From the IMG/VR virus record IMGVR_UViG_3300011114_000975, positions 1-22,114 of that record: 22,114 nucleotides of DNA, one strand, 5' to 3'. A model generated the notes under the pieces. That model saw only the letters and a list, made by a program, of their open reading frames with translations. It ran no database searches and was not told the origin of the DNA. This document shows positions 5,774-14,105 of the stretch, one piece after another. Position numbers and translations under genes: made by a program. The stretch is from a virus. How positions within the stretch are numbered: position 1 is the stretch's first letter; each line of letters starts with the position of its first letter.

Positions 5774-6444
5774 ATTACATTACAACATCTCTTATAATAC
5801 ATCTTACGGTCATCCAATCCATTATAACCACCATTTACCCGGAGAGTAACTTGTTCTACGGTTGGGTTTGTATCACATAGAATATTCATTTGATTAGAAT
5901 ACCACCAGTAACCGGCACTGGTAAATGGATAGCGAGTAGCAACATATGATACACCACTCATCACTTCTGGATCCTTGATGTAGTTGGCAAATGCCTGATA
6001 GTTTGCTCTACCAGTCAGTTGAATATAACCGGCACCTTTATATCTTTTACCATCACCAGATTGAGTATTTCCAAGATCATCACGACCTTCATAATCATTA
6101 CCGGATGCTAGTTCTTCCTTATATCTTCCACCACCACTTTCGTGAGAAATCTGTGCAAGAAAGTGCCGAATACGAACAGGAGTAGTAATCTCAAAAGTCT
6201 TCAGGCACTTATTCAACTCAACAATCTCTATATCTTGAATAAGAGCAGTACTACAACCCCAGATGAATGCAAGTTCCTCTTTTGAAACAAGTTGCATACC
6301 ATAAACTGGTGGTTTTGTTCTATAGAGTTTTGCAAACTCTTCCAGAATCTCAGGTGCTACGTGCTTTTGAAGATACTCCCATGCTTTCAATTGCTCTGGA
6401 GTATTCTTATTATACTTAATCGCATCTAAAAAGTTAATAGTCAT
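5770..6444 (-). CDS. GH19-family (chitinase-like) endolysin (224 aa)
   Basis: A glycoside hydrolase family 19 muramidase-type enzyme cutting the sugar backbone of peptidoglycan. The catalytic region is clear: [14 protein letters not shown] with E102, a second acid at E110/E111 in YKEELASG, then [15 protein letters not shown] (137-149) and [10 protein letters not shown] near the end. Residues 1-46 precede the enzyme domain and resemble the N-terminus of the neighbouring peptidase (see findings). There is no signal peptide, so it would need a holin or would act as part of the particle. Its ATG overlaps the stop of the C39 gene (ATGA), so the two hydrolases are made together. The stop overlaps that of the convergent small gene. 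Confidence 0.9.
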   Translation of the reverse strand: MTINFLDAIKYNKNTPEQLKAWEYLQKHVAPEILEEFAKLYRTKPPVYGMQLVSKEELAFIWGCSTALIQDIEIVELNKCLKTFEITTPVRIRHFLAQISHESGGGRYKEELASGNDYEGRDDLGNTQSGDGKRYKGAGYIQLTGRANYQAFANYIKDPEVMSGVSYVATRYPFTSAGYWWYSNQMNILCDTNPTVEQVTLRVNGGYNGLDDRKMYYKRCCNVI

Positions 6445-7136
6445 GAGAAAATCCTACCCCATCCAGTATTATCTTTACCACCTTCTAACCAACGATATTT
6501 AAGAACTTCTTTGGGGTAAATAGCTCTCTTACCATTATAAACATCAGTAGTGTATCCATCCATCAAATTCCCGTATGGGTCATTACATATGTAAGATTTT
6601 CCATCTTCAGTCTTTCCAACTACAACGACCATATGCCCACCAGTAGGAGCAGACAAAGAACCTCTATGGAGAATCCCAATAACAACAGGTCGTCCAGCAG
6701 ACAACTCACGATCAAGATCTGCGAAAGACAAATTATAACTAAACCGAGATTGAATACCATAAGAAGATAATACCTTGGTTTGTACTTCGTGATCTGTTGT
6801 GTCTCCTATCTGAAATACTTTTCCGATATAAGCATCATCGCCTTGTGCTCCCTTAAGAGTTCCGGGTTTAAGAAATTCAAGACACATCGCACAGGCAGAT
6901 GAGTTGCAAGTACGATTCGCATCTCTATAATTATCCGTTTGTGGGAAATAAGGAACATCTAAAACAATAGTAGATTTTGATTTTTCTGGTTTTGTTCTAA
7001 AAATTCTTACCCAATTTGATGTATCATCTATCAAAGGTGAATCAGTTAAATCTTTTTCAAGTTGTTCCACAGCAGCAACGTGCTTTGGATTTTTCTCATC
7101 ATAGTACTGAAAGAAATTATGCAAATCAATTTTCAT
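6441..7136 (-). CDS. C39-like cysteine peptidase (231 aa)
   Basis: A papain-fold peptidase of the C39-like (Peptidase_C39_2) group. After an N-terminal module (1-50) comes [13 protein letters not shown], the catalytic cysteine C77 in [10 protein letters not shown]168 in GGHMVVVVG and D186 in CNDPYGN, the usual Cys-His-Asp order. The last part (KYRWLEGG...GWGRIFS) is typical of the family's end. Such enzymes cut peptide bonds in cell-wall peptides or process proteins. It is coupled to the GH19 gene through ATGA, which suggests a two-enzyme wall-degrading unit: one cutting glycan, one peptide. GGAGA lies six to eight bases before the ATG, a good ribosome site. Confidence 0.88.
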   Translation of the reverse strand: MKIDLHNFFQYYDEKNPKHVAAVEQLEKDLTDSPLIDDTSNWVRIFRTKPEKSKSTIVLDVPYFPQTDNYRDANRTCNSSACAMCLEFLKPGTLKGAQGDDAYIGKVFQIGDTTDHEVQTKVLSSYGIQSRFSYNLSFADLDRELSAGRPVVIGILHRGSLSAPTGGHMVVVVGKTEDGKSYICNDPYGNLMDGYTTDVYNGKRAIYPKEVLKYRWLEGGKDNTGWGRIFS

Positions 7137-7224
7137 TTATTGTCTCCATTAAAGTAAGCAGTCTTTATAATTACTAGGCAAATACTCACACAAAAGAATA
7201 ATAAGATTTGTGTGTATGGCATAT

Positions 7225-7389
7225 TTAGTATCTGAATTCGTTGATTTTACCTAAAACTTTATTCAAATACATATTAGCTAATATTTTAGGGTCTGAGGTA
7301 TATTGAGTAAGTTTTTGTTCATGTAAGTCATTCTTACATTTCATTACCCAACAGAGAATTTCATCTTTTGTCAATTGATTTCGTGGCAT
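7225..7389 (-). CDS. Small protein of unknown function (54 aa)
   Basis: Starts MPRNQLTKDEILCWVMKCKN and ends VLGKINEFRY; a charged helical protein with no domain I recognise. The ATG at 7389-7387 follows immediately on the T-tract of the hli terminator, so it needs either read-through or a promoter I cannot see. It lies between hli and the C39/GH19 pair. Between its stop and the C39 start there are 88 bases with one hairpin (CACACAAA and TTTGTGTG, 7187-7214) and no further ORF. Confidence 0.6.
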   Translation of the reverse strand: MPRNQLTKDEILCWVMKCKNDLHEQKLTQYTSDPKILANMYLNKVLGKINEFRY

Positions 7390-7432
7390 AAAAAAAGAAA
7401 AGACTCCATTCTTATATAGAATAGAGTCTTTT
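7390..7432 (-). terminator. Intrinsic terminator after hli
   Basis: Long hairpin on the minus strand: AAAAGACTC / GAGTCTTTT (7424-7432 with 7398-7406), extended by ATTCT/AGAAT around a short loop ATATA, followed by C and seven T. It separates the porin-hli unit from the hydrolase genes. Confidence 0.85.
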
Positions 7433-7458
7433 TATATAAGGATAATTATGTTATGGTT

Positions 7459-7668
7459 TCAATATAGACCGAAAAAGAGTTTTCCAGTTGCCAAATAAGA
7501 GACCACTGCGGCAACAAATCCAGCCATAGCGGCTCTTCCATTTGCTTTTTCTGCCCTTTCAGCATAAGTTTCCTTTTCGTGTTGTTCCATATCTTTCTCC
7601 GTAATGTACATTCTAGGTTCTGTTGCAAACATATTTTGACGGTTTCCGTCTTCCGTTGTGATCGTCAT
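7459..7668 (-). CDS. hli: High-light-inducible protein (69 aa)
   Basis: A one-helix chlorophyll-binding-type protein that helps cells survive light stress by protecting photosystem II; phage copies are thought to support photosynthesis in infection together with D1. The C-terminal part has the Hli signature ERAEKANGRAAMAGF followed by one membrane helix (VAAVVSYLATGKLFFGLY). The start at MTITTEDGNRQ (ATG 7668) is preferred to an in-frame TTG ten codons upstream that overlaps the porin gene. It lies eight bases after the porin stop with no promoter between, so it is probably transcribed with the porin. Confidence 0.95.
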   Translation of the reverse strand: MTITTEDGNRQNMFATEPRMYITEKDMEQHEKETYAERAEKANGRAAMAGFVAAVVSYLATGKLFFGLY

Positions 7669-7675
7669 ATTAAAA

Positions 7676-8560
7676 TTAGAACTTGATACCAACGCCAACG
7701 GTCCCAGTTACATTGTAACCTTGACCACTGCCATAGTTATAATTCACACGACCTACACGAGTAGATCCAAAGGTTTCGGCACCAGTATTACTGAATGGAA
7801 TCTTGGCATCAGCAAAAAGAACAACATTCTTTGCTACTGATACTTCTGCACCTGCAACACCAATACCAGCACCTTGATTGCCACCCACCTGGCCACCAGC
7901 ACCAACATAAATGTTAGCAGTAGATACTTTGGATCCATCAGCAAGAGTACGTCGGGCAACGGGAATATCAAGAGTAGCAAGTCCACCACCAAATACACCA
8001 CCACTTACATAGTTGGGACTAGAGGTGAGAGTCACATAAGGACGAGCAGATACAGCATACTGACTACCAAGATCAAATGCCTTTACACGACCTTGAAGAG
8101 TAATGCCTGACTCATAAACACGGGAAGCAAGAGGAGTAACCCCAGGATAGTTAGCAGCATTACCAGCAAAGGCAATACCACCATAGTTACCAACACCAAG
8201 TTCACGGCGTTGTGTTGCAGTCACAGCAGCAACTTCCAAATTGGTTACACGCTTGCTTACCGCACCGATTTGTGCCCGAAGAGCAGCACCCAACTGAGCA
8301 TCTGCTTCGGTATAAAATGCAGTGATATTATCAAGGCAATGATTTGTCAGAGCAAAAACTTCATTGCGAGTTGAATCAGCAGCAGTCTTTAGAGTGCCAT
8401 TAGGATAACCAGCAAGGCATCCATAGCGTGAGTTAAGGTTTTGAATTGCCTGATATGCCCAGTCTGTAGGTTGCAGATCCGAATAGGTAACAGGAGCAGC
8501 AAGTACAGGAGCAGAGGTTGCAATAACAGCAACACCAGCAAAAATTGAACGAGTGATCAT
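7676..8560 (-). CDS. SLH-domain outer-membrane porin, cyanobacterial type (294 aa)
   Basis: Residues 1-21 are a signal peptide (MITRSIFAGVAVIATSAPVLA, cut before APVTY). An S-layer-homology domain follows (TYSDLQPTDWAYQAIQNL..., about 25-80), then a coiled-coil stretch (AALRAQIGAVSKRVTNLEVA) and a glycine/aromatic-rich region with alternating strands, ending in a C-terminal Phe (VGVGIKF), the outer-membrane barrel signature. This is the plan of cyanobacterial SomA/SomB-like porins, which cross the outer membrane and anchor to peptidoglycan by the SLH domain; the barrel here is shorter than the roughly 400-plus residues usual in hosts. Likely acquired from the host. It has its own promoter (8617-8645) and leads into hli. 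It could change nutrient uptake or receptor properties of infected cells. Confidence 0.85.
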   Translation of the reverse strand: MITRSIFAGVAVIATSAPVLAAPVTYSDLQPTDWAYQAIQNLNSRYGCLAGYPNGTLKTAADSTRNEVFALTNHCLDNITAFYTEADAQLGAALRAQIGAVSKRVTNLEVAAVTATQRRELGVGNYGGIAFAGNAANYPGVTPLASRVYESGITLQGRVKAFDLGSQYAVSARPYVTLTSSPNYVSGGVFGGGLATLDIPVARRTLADGSKVSTANIYVGAGGQVGGNQGAGIGVAGAEVSVAKNVVLFADAKIPFSNTGAETFGSTRVGRVNYNYGSGQGYNVTGTVGVGIKF

Positions 8561-8616
8561 AAATTTTATTTTAGTGAAATGTTGTAGAGACTTAAAGGTG
8601 TCTCAAGAACCTATTT

Positions 8617-8645
8617 ATTGTAACAGGGGGTAGAATTTCTGTCAA
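8617..8645 (-). promoter_or_regulatory. Porin promoter: sigma-70 type overlapping a late box
   Basis: Minus strand TTGACA (8645-8640), 17-base spacer, TACAAT (8622-8617), running into ATAAATAGG (8612-8618), the same composite layout as at psbA. The -35 box lies in the end of the GT25 gene. The leader then holds a small hairpin GAGAC/GTCTC. Confidence 0.75.
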
Positions 8646-9445
8646 CCCTCTGGTGGGGGTTGTGCGGCAGAATTTTCGGTTATCCGACCCAGGTATGGAT
8701 CATAGTTCATATAATCCCTAATGTCAATATTAGCACCATTTTGTTCCCAGAATTGAGACAGGGCATTATAATTTGCTCTATGAAATGCATCAATATGCTC
8801 TGGGTGAATGGAAGAACCCAATTCAATTCTATAAAGAAGAAGAGGAATTGAATATGTATTTCCAGAATTATAAATTAGGTCATCAGCAACTGGACGAGGC
8901 TTACATCCATTATCAAGTTTATACTTTTCACCTCTTGTGTGAAACTTCAATAGTTTTTCGGCATGATGACGATTAATCAAATAACATGCTGTGGAAAAAT
9001 CATTTACAAATCTCTTATGAAGTTTAACGTGAATATCCCCAGTACAAATAATCGCAATTTGGACCACATCCCAATCATAAGGCAGATTTGCATAAAAATC
9101 ATTCCAAGTAAAGTTCCAAAATCTTACCAAATCTAAGTTACAATCATCTTCCATAATGATTGCATAAGGACTATCAGAAGTTTCCATCCAATGTTTGATT
9201 GCCTTAAGATGAGAAGTAGTACATCCAATCTCACCAGAAGACATCATTTCAGGATAACGTCCACTAATAATGTCACTCAAATCATCCTCACGACCATCAT
9301 ATGCAGAAATACGAGTATAATTTTCTATTTCCCAATACTTAAATTGAGATTCCATATATTCTCTTCTTTCCAATTGTTCATCTAAATTTAAATAATAAAT
9401 GGAACCAATATTTTTAAGTTTATAAGTAGACTTGTTTCTATCCAT
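8642..9445 (-). CDS. Family 25 glycosyltransferase (267 aa)
   Basis: GT25 (LPS-type beta-glycosyltransferase) signature: IYYLNLDEQLERREYMESQF at 16-35, ISAYDGRE, GEIGCTTSHLKAIKHW at 71-86 and AIIMEDDCNL with the metal-binding EDD at 99-101. In bacteria these enzymes add galactose or glucose to lipopolysaccharide core; collagen-modifying relatives also exist. It is the last gene of the sugar operon and overlaps the gene before it by eight bases. Its C-terminus is proline-rich and contains the porin -35 box. Substrate unknown. Confidence 0.85.
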   Translation of the reverse strand: MDRNKSTYKLKNIGSIYYLNLDEQLERREYMESQFKYWEIENYTRISAYDGREDDLSDIISGRYPEMMSSGEIGCTTSHLKAIKHWMETSDSPYAIIMEDDCNLDLVRFWNFTWNDFYANLPYDWDVVQIAIICTGDIHVKLHKRFVNDFSTACYLINRHHAEKLLKFHTRGEKYKLDNGCKPRPVADDLIYNSGNTYSIPLLLYRIELGSSIHPEHIDAFHRANYNALSQFWEQNGANIDIRDYMNYDPYLGRITENSAAQPPPEG

Positions 9446-10247
9446 TATATTTTTTAAGATAATCTTGAGTTGAGTAATATTCCTTTAATTGATTAATATC
9501 CATTTTTTGAATCTCTTCCCATATAGCATTATTTTGCTGCGTATATGGGTTAGTAAACCAAGAGTTTTGTCCTCTCGAATGTTCTAGATGATAAACATAA
9601 TCATTTATCCTACCTACATTATAACCTAAAGTAGTAAATCTGTAAAATCTCTCTTTATCTTCTGGAGAATAGGCAATAAAATTTTCATTCTCCATTCCGC
9701 CATCAATATAAACTTGACGATTAAAAAATTGAACCCAACCAAAATCAGAAATATAAGATTTTGAGTTTTTATCAAAATAAGAATAATCACCAGTTTCTAG
9801 AAATTGAGACACAACTTCATCTGTTGCATTCACTTGCTTTTGATAAATTCCTTGACCATAAGGATATACAACATCATGAGTATTATAAACAATACAACTA
9901 TATGCTTCGTGATAAGAATCTAAAGGAAGAATAACATCACAATCATAATTAACTACAACTTTTGTTTTTGACTCCACAATCATTTCATTCAAAACTCTTT
10001 GTCGATGAAATGAAGAATCATCAGATTGTTCAAAAATATGATTAATATTAAGATCAACATCTAAAATATCTTTCAAAATTGGAAGTGCTTCTTTTTGAAA
10101 AATAGACTCGCTATCAACTTCTTTAATAATAATATTAGTATCAAAATTTTCTAATAAAAACGCCGTCGTTGTAATTACATTACGAAGACGATCGGAAGAT
10201 TCTATACGTAGAGGAATAATAAAAGTTGCTTCCTTTAAATTTATCAT
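9438..10247 (-). CDS. GT-A fold glycosyltransferase (269 aa)
   Basis: The N-terminus (EATFIIPLRIESSDRLRNV) is the start of a Rossmann-like GT-A fold, followed by the metal-binding DCD motif at 102-104 (VVNYDCDVILP). Later, GWVQFFNRQVYIDGGMENE with SPEDKERFYRF resembles the acceptor-side GG-x-x-x-ED region of galactosyltransferase-like enzymes (GT2/GT7 type). The donor sugar cannot be told. It overlaps its neighbours on both sides (four and eight bases) within the seven-gene operon. Confidence 0.75.
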   Translation of the reverse strand: MINLKEATFIIPLRIESSDRLRNVITTTAFLLENFDTNIIIKEVDSESIFQKEALPILKDILDVDLNINHIFEQSDDSSFHRQRVLNEMIVESKTKVVVNYDCDVILPLDSYHEAYSCIVYNTHDVVYPYGQGIYQKQVNATDEVVSQFLETGDYSYFDKNSKSYISDFGWVQFFNRQVYIDGGMENENFIAYSPEDKERFYRFTTLGYNVGRINDYVYHLEHSRGQNSWFTNPYTQQNNAIWEEIQKMDINQLKEYYSTQDYLKKYNG

Positions 10248-11038
10248 TTTTTAATTAACATCCATTCTTCTAGAAATAAATCTTTTGTATTAATATGAGA
10301 AAGTCCTTGTCCATACCATTGTTTTGGTGCAAGTATTTTTTTATTTTTATTTGAACCCAACCAAGCACCCCACCAACTAAAACTACTATTTGAAATAATA
10401 AAATTTTTACAATTTGAAATAAGACATAAATCAAAATAAGGTTTACATTCAACTTCAACATCGTTTAAAATAATATTTTCTTTTTGAAATATTTTTTGTT
10501 TTTTGCACCAATCAATATCATTTGAACATATAATATATTTTTGATTTTGACCAAAAATATTCATAGTTTCCTCATAATATTCTATAGGTAAATTTCTATG
10601 GTTATCAGAACATCCAATATAATCAAAATCATCCTTATATCTTCTAACGACTATAGAAATATAATCACTTAGGTCATTATACAAAGAAAAAACCAATTGC
10701 TGAATATTTTCTTTAAATGAAAAATCTTTTCTGATTATATTTTCAACATTCTTAAAATATTTTTCAGTTTGAAAATACCCATTCAGCGTAACATCATCAG
10801 GACACTGATTAAAAATATCTTCACAAAATTCGTGAGTCTCATGTAAAAAAACTTCATCTCCATCTATTAATCCACGATTTGTGCAAGATTCCAATAAAAA
10901 ACACTCAGTCAAATCATTTCCATTATTGGGGATAATATATTCATATTTTAAATTATGAGCAATTCCAACTAATGCCGCATATTGAAACATTTGGTTTCCC
11001 AGTCTTCCATTCATTCCAAGGTTATTAATCCCAATCAT
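10244..11038 (-). CDS. Family 11 glycosyltransferase (fucosyltransferase-like), altered donor motif (264 aa)
   Basis: Overall the GT11 alpha-1,2-fucosyltransferase plan: GRLGNQMFQYAALVG near the N-terminus (11-25), GYFQTEKYF at 87-95, and a C-terminal NSSFSWWGAWLGS. The central motif that normally reads H-x-R-R-G-D and binds GDP-fucose reads VVRRYKDD (130-137): the His is lost, and Tyr-Lys replace Gly before Asp. The second GT11 protein in this operon keeps the normal motif. This copy may use another donor, be inactive, or be under relaxed selection. Overlaps both neighbours by four bases. Confidence 0.8.
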   Translation of the reverse strand: MIGINNLGMNGRLGNQMFQYAALVGIAHNLKYEYIIPNNGNDLTECFLLESCTNRGLIDGDEVFLHETHEFCEDIFNQCPDDVTLNGYFQTEKYFKNVENIIRKDFSFKENIQQLVFSLYNDLSDYISIVVRRYKDDFDYIGCSDNHRNLPIEYYEETMNIFGQNQKYIICSNDIDWCKKQKIFQKENIILNDVEVECKPYFDLCLISNCKNFIISNSSFSWWGAWLGSNKNKKILAPKQWYGQGLSHINTKDLFLEEWMLIKK

Positions 11039-11802
11039 AATATTTCATCTGGATACTTACGCTCATCCATTTCGCAAAATTCTTGATGTTTTGTTTGAAT
11101 ATAATCAAGTTCACTTTGAATCATATTCCATGATTTATTTTCAATTTCAATAACAATATCATATTCAAGGTTTTTACTTATCCTATTATCATGTTCTCGA
11201 TGAGAAACCAATATATCTTCAATAATTAAAGGGAATCCATGATTGCACCTCATTCTATGATAAAACTCAGTATCCATGCAAAGTTTTATATTATAATCAA
11301 ATTCCTCCAAATATTCTCTTTTACATGCAAAATTAGTTGGACCACCAAGTAAATTATCCCCCTCAAGCATATAAGTAGTCCACTTAGGAATCATCGGTCT
11401 ACTAAAAATTTTACCATCGATAGTATGATTAAAACCACATAAAGACCATTTATAATCGGAACTTTTAAAACTATCAACTATTATTTTCAGTGCTTTTTTA
11501 TCAAAAAATAAATCATCTTGAAAAATTATTTTTACAATCTCACCCTTACATTTAATCAAAGCATGATTTGTATTGTAAGGTCCATTTCCCTTATGTTTAG
11601 AATTTTTATAATACTCAATATTCAAACAATTTTTATATTCTACACATAACTTCTCTATATCATCACCAAAAGAATGATCAGATATAATAACTTCATAGTC
11701 CACAAAAGTTTGTTTTAATATACTATCAAAACATTCTTTCAAATATTGATAACCAAATCCATTCATTTCATAACATGGAATAGCAATTGATAATTTTGTC
11801 AT
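11035..11802 (-). CDS. Family 2 glycosyltransferase (255 aa)
   Basis: A standard inverting GT2 domain: LSIAIPCYEMNGFGYQYLKE at the N-terminus, QTFVDYEVIISDHSFGDD, then the metal-binding FQDDLFF (QDD at 95-97), and HREHDNRIS near the acceptor end. These enzymes transfer a sugar from a nucleotide donor onto glycan, lipid or protein. It lies in the middle of the sugar operon, overlapping the upstream gene by one base (TAATG) and the downstream gene by four (ATGA). Donor and acceptor unknown. Confidence 0.85.
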   Translation of the reverse strand: MTKLSIAIPCYEMNGFGYQYLKECFDSILKQTFVDYEVIISDHSFGDDIEKLCVEYKNCLNIEYYKNSKHKGNGPYNTNHALIKCKGEIVKIIFQDDLFFDKKALKIIVDSFKSSDYKWSLCGFNHTIDGKIFSRPMIPKWTTYMLEGDNLLGGPTNFACKREYLEEFDYNIKLCMDTEFYHRMRCNHGFPLIIEDILVSHREHDNRISKNLEYDIVIEIENKSWNMIQSELDYIQTKHQEFCEMDERKYPDEIL

Positions 11803-12563
11803 TATTGATAACTCGGTAGATTAGAATAGAAATTAGAAATATCGACTAGGGAAGGAAATATGTCATCATTTTGGGGGTAATATGCTTGGAATATTATGTT
11901 TTTTATACTGTATGGTTTTGGATTTCCAATACCAATCCAACTTTCAAATGACAATCTTTGATCTGCCCAACCACTTTTTTTATTCATCCTTTCAATAGGA
12001 TGCTCTAAGTTTTTAACGTAATCACTTCTAGCCCACCAAAAGTTACCGCTATAATGAGGCCAAGGAACTGGACTATAATTTACGCCACTAGTATGATGTT
12101 GATCGAGTTTATCAACATTTTCTTTCCACATATCAATACATCCCCATTCCAAAAAGTGTCTCCAACTATTAATTGCAATTATTGTCTTGTCTTGGGATGA
12201 ATCTCTAATACCAGGTCTAGTTGGATCATGATCACGATGACCAGACAAAAAACTAATGCCCTTAGTATGAATATAACCTACTTTCTCATAAGTATCAGAA
12301 AGTGAATCGCAATAAAGGTGTTTTAGTGTAAATCCTTCATACTGCTCATCGCTATCAGAAACTTCAACTACATTAATCCAACTGTGATTTTTTACAAATT
12401 CATAAACTCTTGACGAACTTTTTCCGTTGATACCACATTTTACGTCAGCGTATTTTGTAATACCACTCTTATAAATTCTTTTAATTTGTTCATCAATAAA
12501 AAGTTTCCAAATATCGCTATCTGGGGGAGACCATATGTGATAATATAATGCAAATTTTTTCAT
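11802..12563 (-). CDS. Unclassified glycosyltransferase-like protein (253 aa)
   Basis: I cannot place this in a named family with certainty. Visible features are an N-terminal FALYYHIWSP, a central GYIHTKGISFLSG (97-108), SWRHFLEWGCIDMW (133-146), SGVNYSPVPWPHYSGNFWWA (159-178) and a final region with WIGIGNPKP. The WPHYSGNFWWARSDY pattern recalls sugar-transferase-like proteins of phages and large viruses. Its place inside a run of glycosyltransferases, with one- and four-base overlaps, supports a sugar-related role. No DxD metal motif is obvious. Confidence 0.6.
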   Translation of the reverse strand: MKKFALYYHIWSPPDSDIWKLFIDEQIKRIYKSGITKYADVKCGINGKSSSRVYEFVKNHSWINVVEVSDSDEQYEGFTLKHLYCDSLSDTYEKVGYIHTKGISFLSGHRDHDPTRPGIRDSSQDKTIIAINSWRHFLEWGCIDMWKENVDKLDQHHTSGVNYSPVPWPHYSGNFWWARSDYVKNLEHPIERMNKKSGWADQRLSFESWIGIGNPKPYSIKNIIFQAYYPQNDDIFPSLVDISNFYSNLPSYQ

Positions 12564-13357
12564 ATAATTTCGTAATCTCCAAAGTATAAATCGTTAATAT
12601 CATTATGCATTAGATTTGGACCAAACCACTTGGAAGGTGCAATAACTTTCCCCCTACCAGAAAGCCATGCACCCCACCAACTAAAAGTACTGTTTGCAAT
12701 AATAAAATCAGAGCACAAACTCATTAGACATAAATCAATATACTTTGACGACTCTGATACCATAAATCGGTCACTATGGAATATATTTTGTTTTTTACAC
12801 CAGTCTGGATCGTCAGAAAAAACAATAACTTCTCTATCATTATCAAATTTTTTTAAAGCTTTCTCATAATAATCTAATTGAAGATTATAATGATTTCCAG
12901 AATTTATCAAAAAGTCTCCTCTTCTAATATGAAGTGCTATTGGAGAATCAAAATTAGATATACTTTCTAGACAAGGTTCTAGAATATAATTTTTGAATTT
13001 TAATTCCTTTTTCAATTGGTCTTTAATATTCTGAAAATATTTTTCAGTCTGAAAATAACCAACTAAACAATAATCATAATTGGGATCTAATTGATAAACT
13101 TCTTCATTGTATGAAAATTTAGTTTCCTTGTATAATAAAGGATTATCAACATAACCAATATATTTTTCTGGAATATCAAACAAATCATAAATCATGATTT
13201 TATATCTATTACCCATTCCATCATCAAAAATTTCATCATGTTTTGGGACATAACATTCTGCTGAGTAATATTCAGATATTCCCCTAACTGAAGCAAATTG
13301 GAAAATTTGATTTCCAATTTGCCCCATTTTTCCAAGATAATTAAATCCTATTTTCAT
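12560..13357 (-). CDS. Family 11 glycosyltransferase (alpha-1,2-fucosyltransferase-like) (265 aa)
   Basis: All GT11 hallmarks are present: GKMGQIGNQIFQFA at the N-terminus, GYFQTEKYFQNIK (100-112), the donor-binding HIRRGDF at 143-149, VIVFSDDPDWCKKQ, and NSTFSWWGAWLSG near the C-terminus. The family transfers fucose (or a related sugar) from GDP-fucose to galactose. It is a paralogue of the protein encoded at 10244-11038; shared stretches such as GYFQTEKYF and FSWWGAWL suggest duplication or recruitment of the same family twice. Overlaps both neighbours by four bases. Confidence 0.87.
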   Translation of the reverse strand: MKIGFNYLGKMGQIGNQIFQFASVRGISEYYSAECYVPKHDEIFDDGMGNRYKIMIYDLFDIPEKYIGYVDNPLLYKETKFSYNEEVYQLDPNYDYCLVGYFQTEKYFQNIKDQLKKELKFKNYILEPCLESISNFDSPIALHIRRGDFLINSGNHYNLQLDYYEKALKKFDNDREVIVFSDDPDWCKKQNIFHSDRFMVSESSKYIDLCLMSLCSDFIIANSTFSWWGAWLSGRGKVIAPSKWFGPNLMHNDINDLYFGDYEII

Positions 13358-14010
13358 TGCTGACCAAAGGTATTTTGTATTTCTTCAATTAGTTTTTCAT
13401 TTGTTGAAACTACACCCAATCCATGAGAGTTGGTGAAGTTAAATTTGGGAAGTTCAATTTCAGAAAATAATCTACCAACATCATCTGGATAAGAAATTGT
13501 ATCATGAAAAACTATTACCCCATTTTTCTTCAGGAACTTTTTCCAGGTTTCATAATCATTTTTACAATTATCATAATCATGAAGACCATCAATGTGGAGA
13601 ATATCTATTTTTTTATTCCATGTACTTGCAACATCATTAAAGTATCCCTTAATTACTTTCAAATTATCCAATTTAAGTTTCTCTTTGATATCAATAACAA
13701 ATTGATAATCATCTCCAACTCGGGATTGATGATGTTCAGTTGAAAAACTATCTATACCATACACCTTTCCATTGTTGTAAATGCTCCAAACAAATAGAGA
13801 AAATCCATAGTCTACACCAAGTTCAACAGTAACTTTTGGATTTACTTTTTCAACTAACCACTTTGCAAATGAATGGTGTCCTTTTGGTGGAACGTTCCAC
13901 GCAGAAGGAATAGATCCTAATATTTCCGATACATTATCATCAAGAGATCTTACATATTGCCTCCATATATTTCCTTTATTATTAATTGCCCAAGAAAAAT
14001 TTTCAATCAT
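13354..14010 (-). CDS. Class I SAM-dependent methyltransferase (218 aa)
   Basis: Methyltransf_24-type Rossmann fold: the SAM-binding motif I is VELGVDYGFSLF (62-73), with the acidic D87 in GKVYGIDSF, then KIDILHIDGLHDYDN (134-148) and GVIVFHDTISYPD with the FHD triad at 168-170. These enzymes methylate sugars or other small acceptors in glycan pathways. As first gene of the operon it starts about 55 bases after a terminator-promoter element, with GGGAG before the ATG, and overlaps the GT11 gene by four bases. Methylation of the glycan built by the following enzymes is the simplest guess. Confidence 0.87.
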   Translation of the reverse strand: MIENFSWAINNKGNIWRQYVRSLDDNVSEILGSIPSAWNVPPKGHHSFAKWLVEKVNPKVTVELGVDYGFSLFVWSIYNNGKVYGIDSFSTEHHQSRVGDDYQFVIDIKEKLKLDNLKVIKGYFNDVASTWNKKIDILHIDGLHDYDNCKNDYETWKKFLKKNGVIVFHDTISYPDDVGRLFSEIELPKFNFTNSHGLGVVSTNEKLIEEIQNTFGQQ

Positions 14011-14069
14011 AAGAGTTCTCCCACTTTATTTTTAATTTGTTCAGAAATTTTTTAATATCTTTAGTATGT

Positions 14070-14098
14070 ATTATACAAAAAAAGATGGGTTTATGCAA
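14070..14098 (-). promoter_or_regulatory. Sigma-70 promoter of the glycosyltransferase operon, embedded in a terminator
   Basis: Minus strand TTGCAT (14098-14093), 17-base spacer, TATAAT (14075-14070). The -35 box lies in the hairpin loop of the terminator at 14083-14105 and the T-tract is in the spacer. Confidence 0.75.
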
Positions 14099-14105
14099 CC
14101 CATCT
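14077..14105 (-). terminator. Intrinsic terminator upstream of the glycosyltransferase operon
   Basis: Perfect nine-base stem AGATGGGTT / AACCCATCT, five-base loop GCATA, followed by seven T on the minus strand. Confidence 0.88.
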
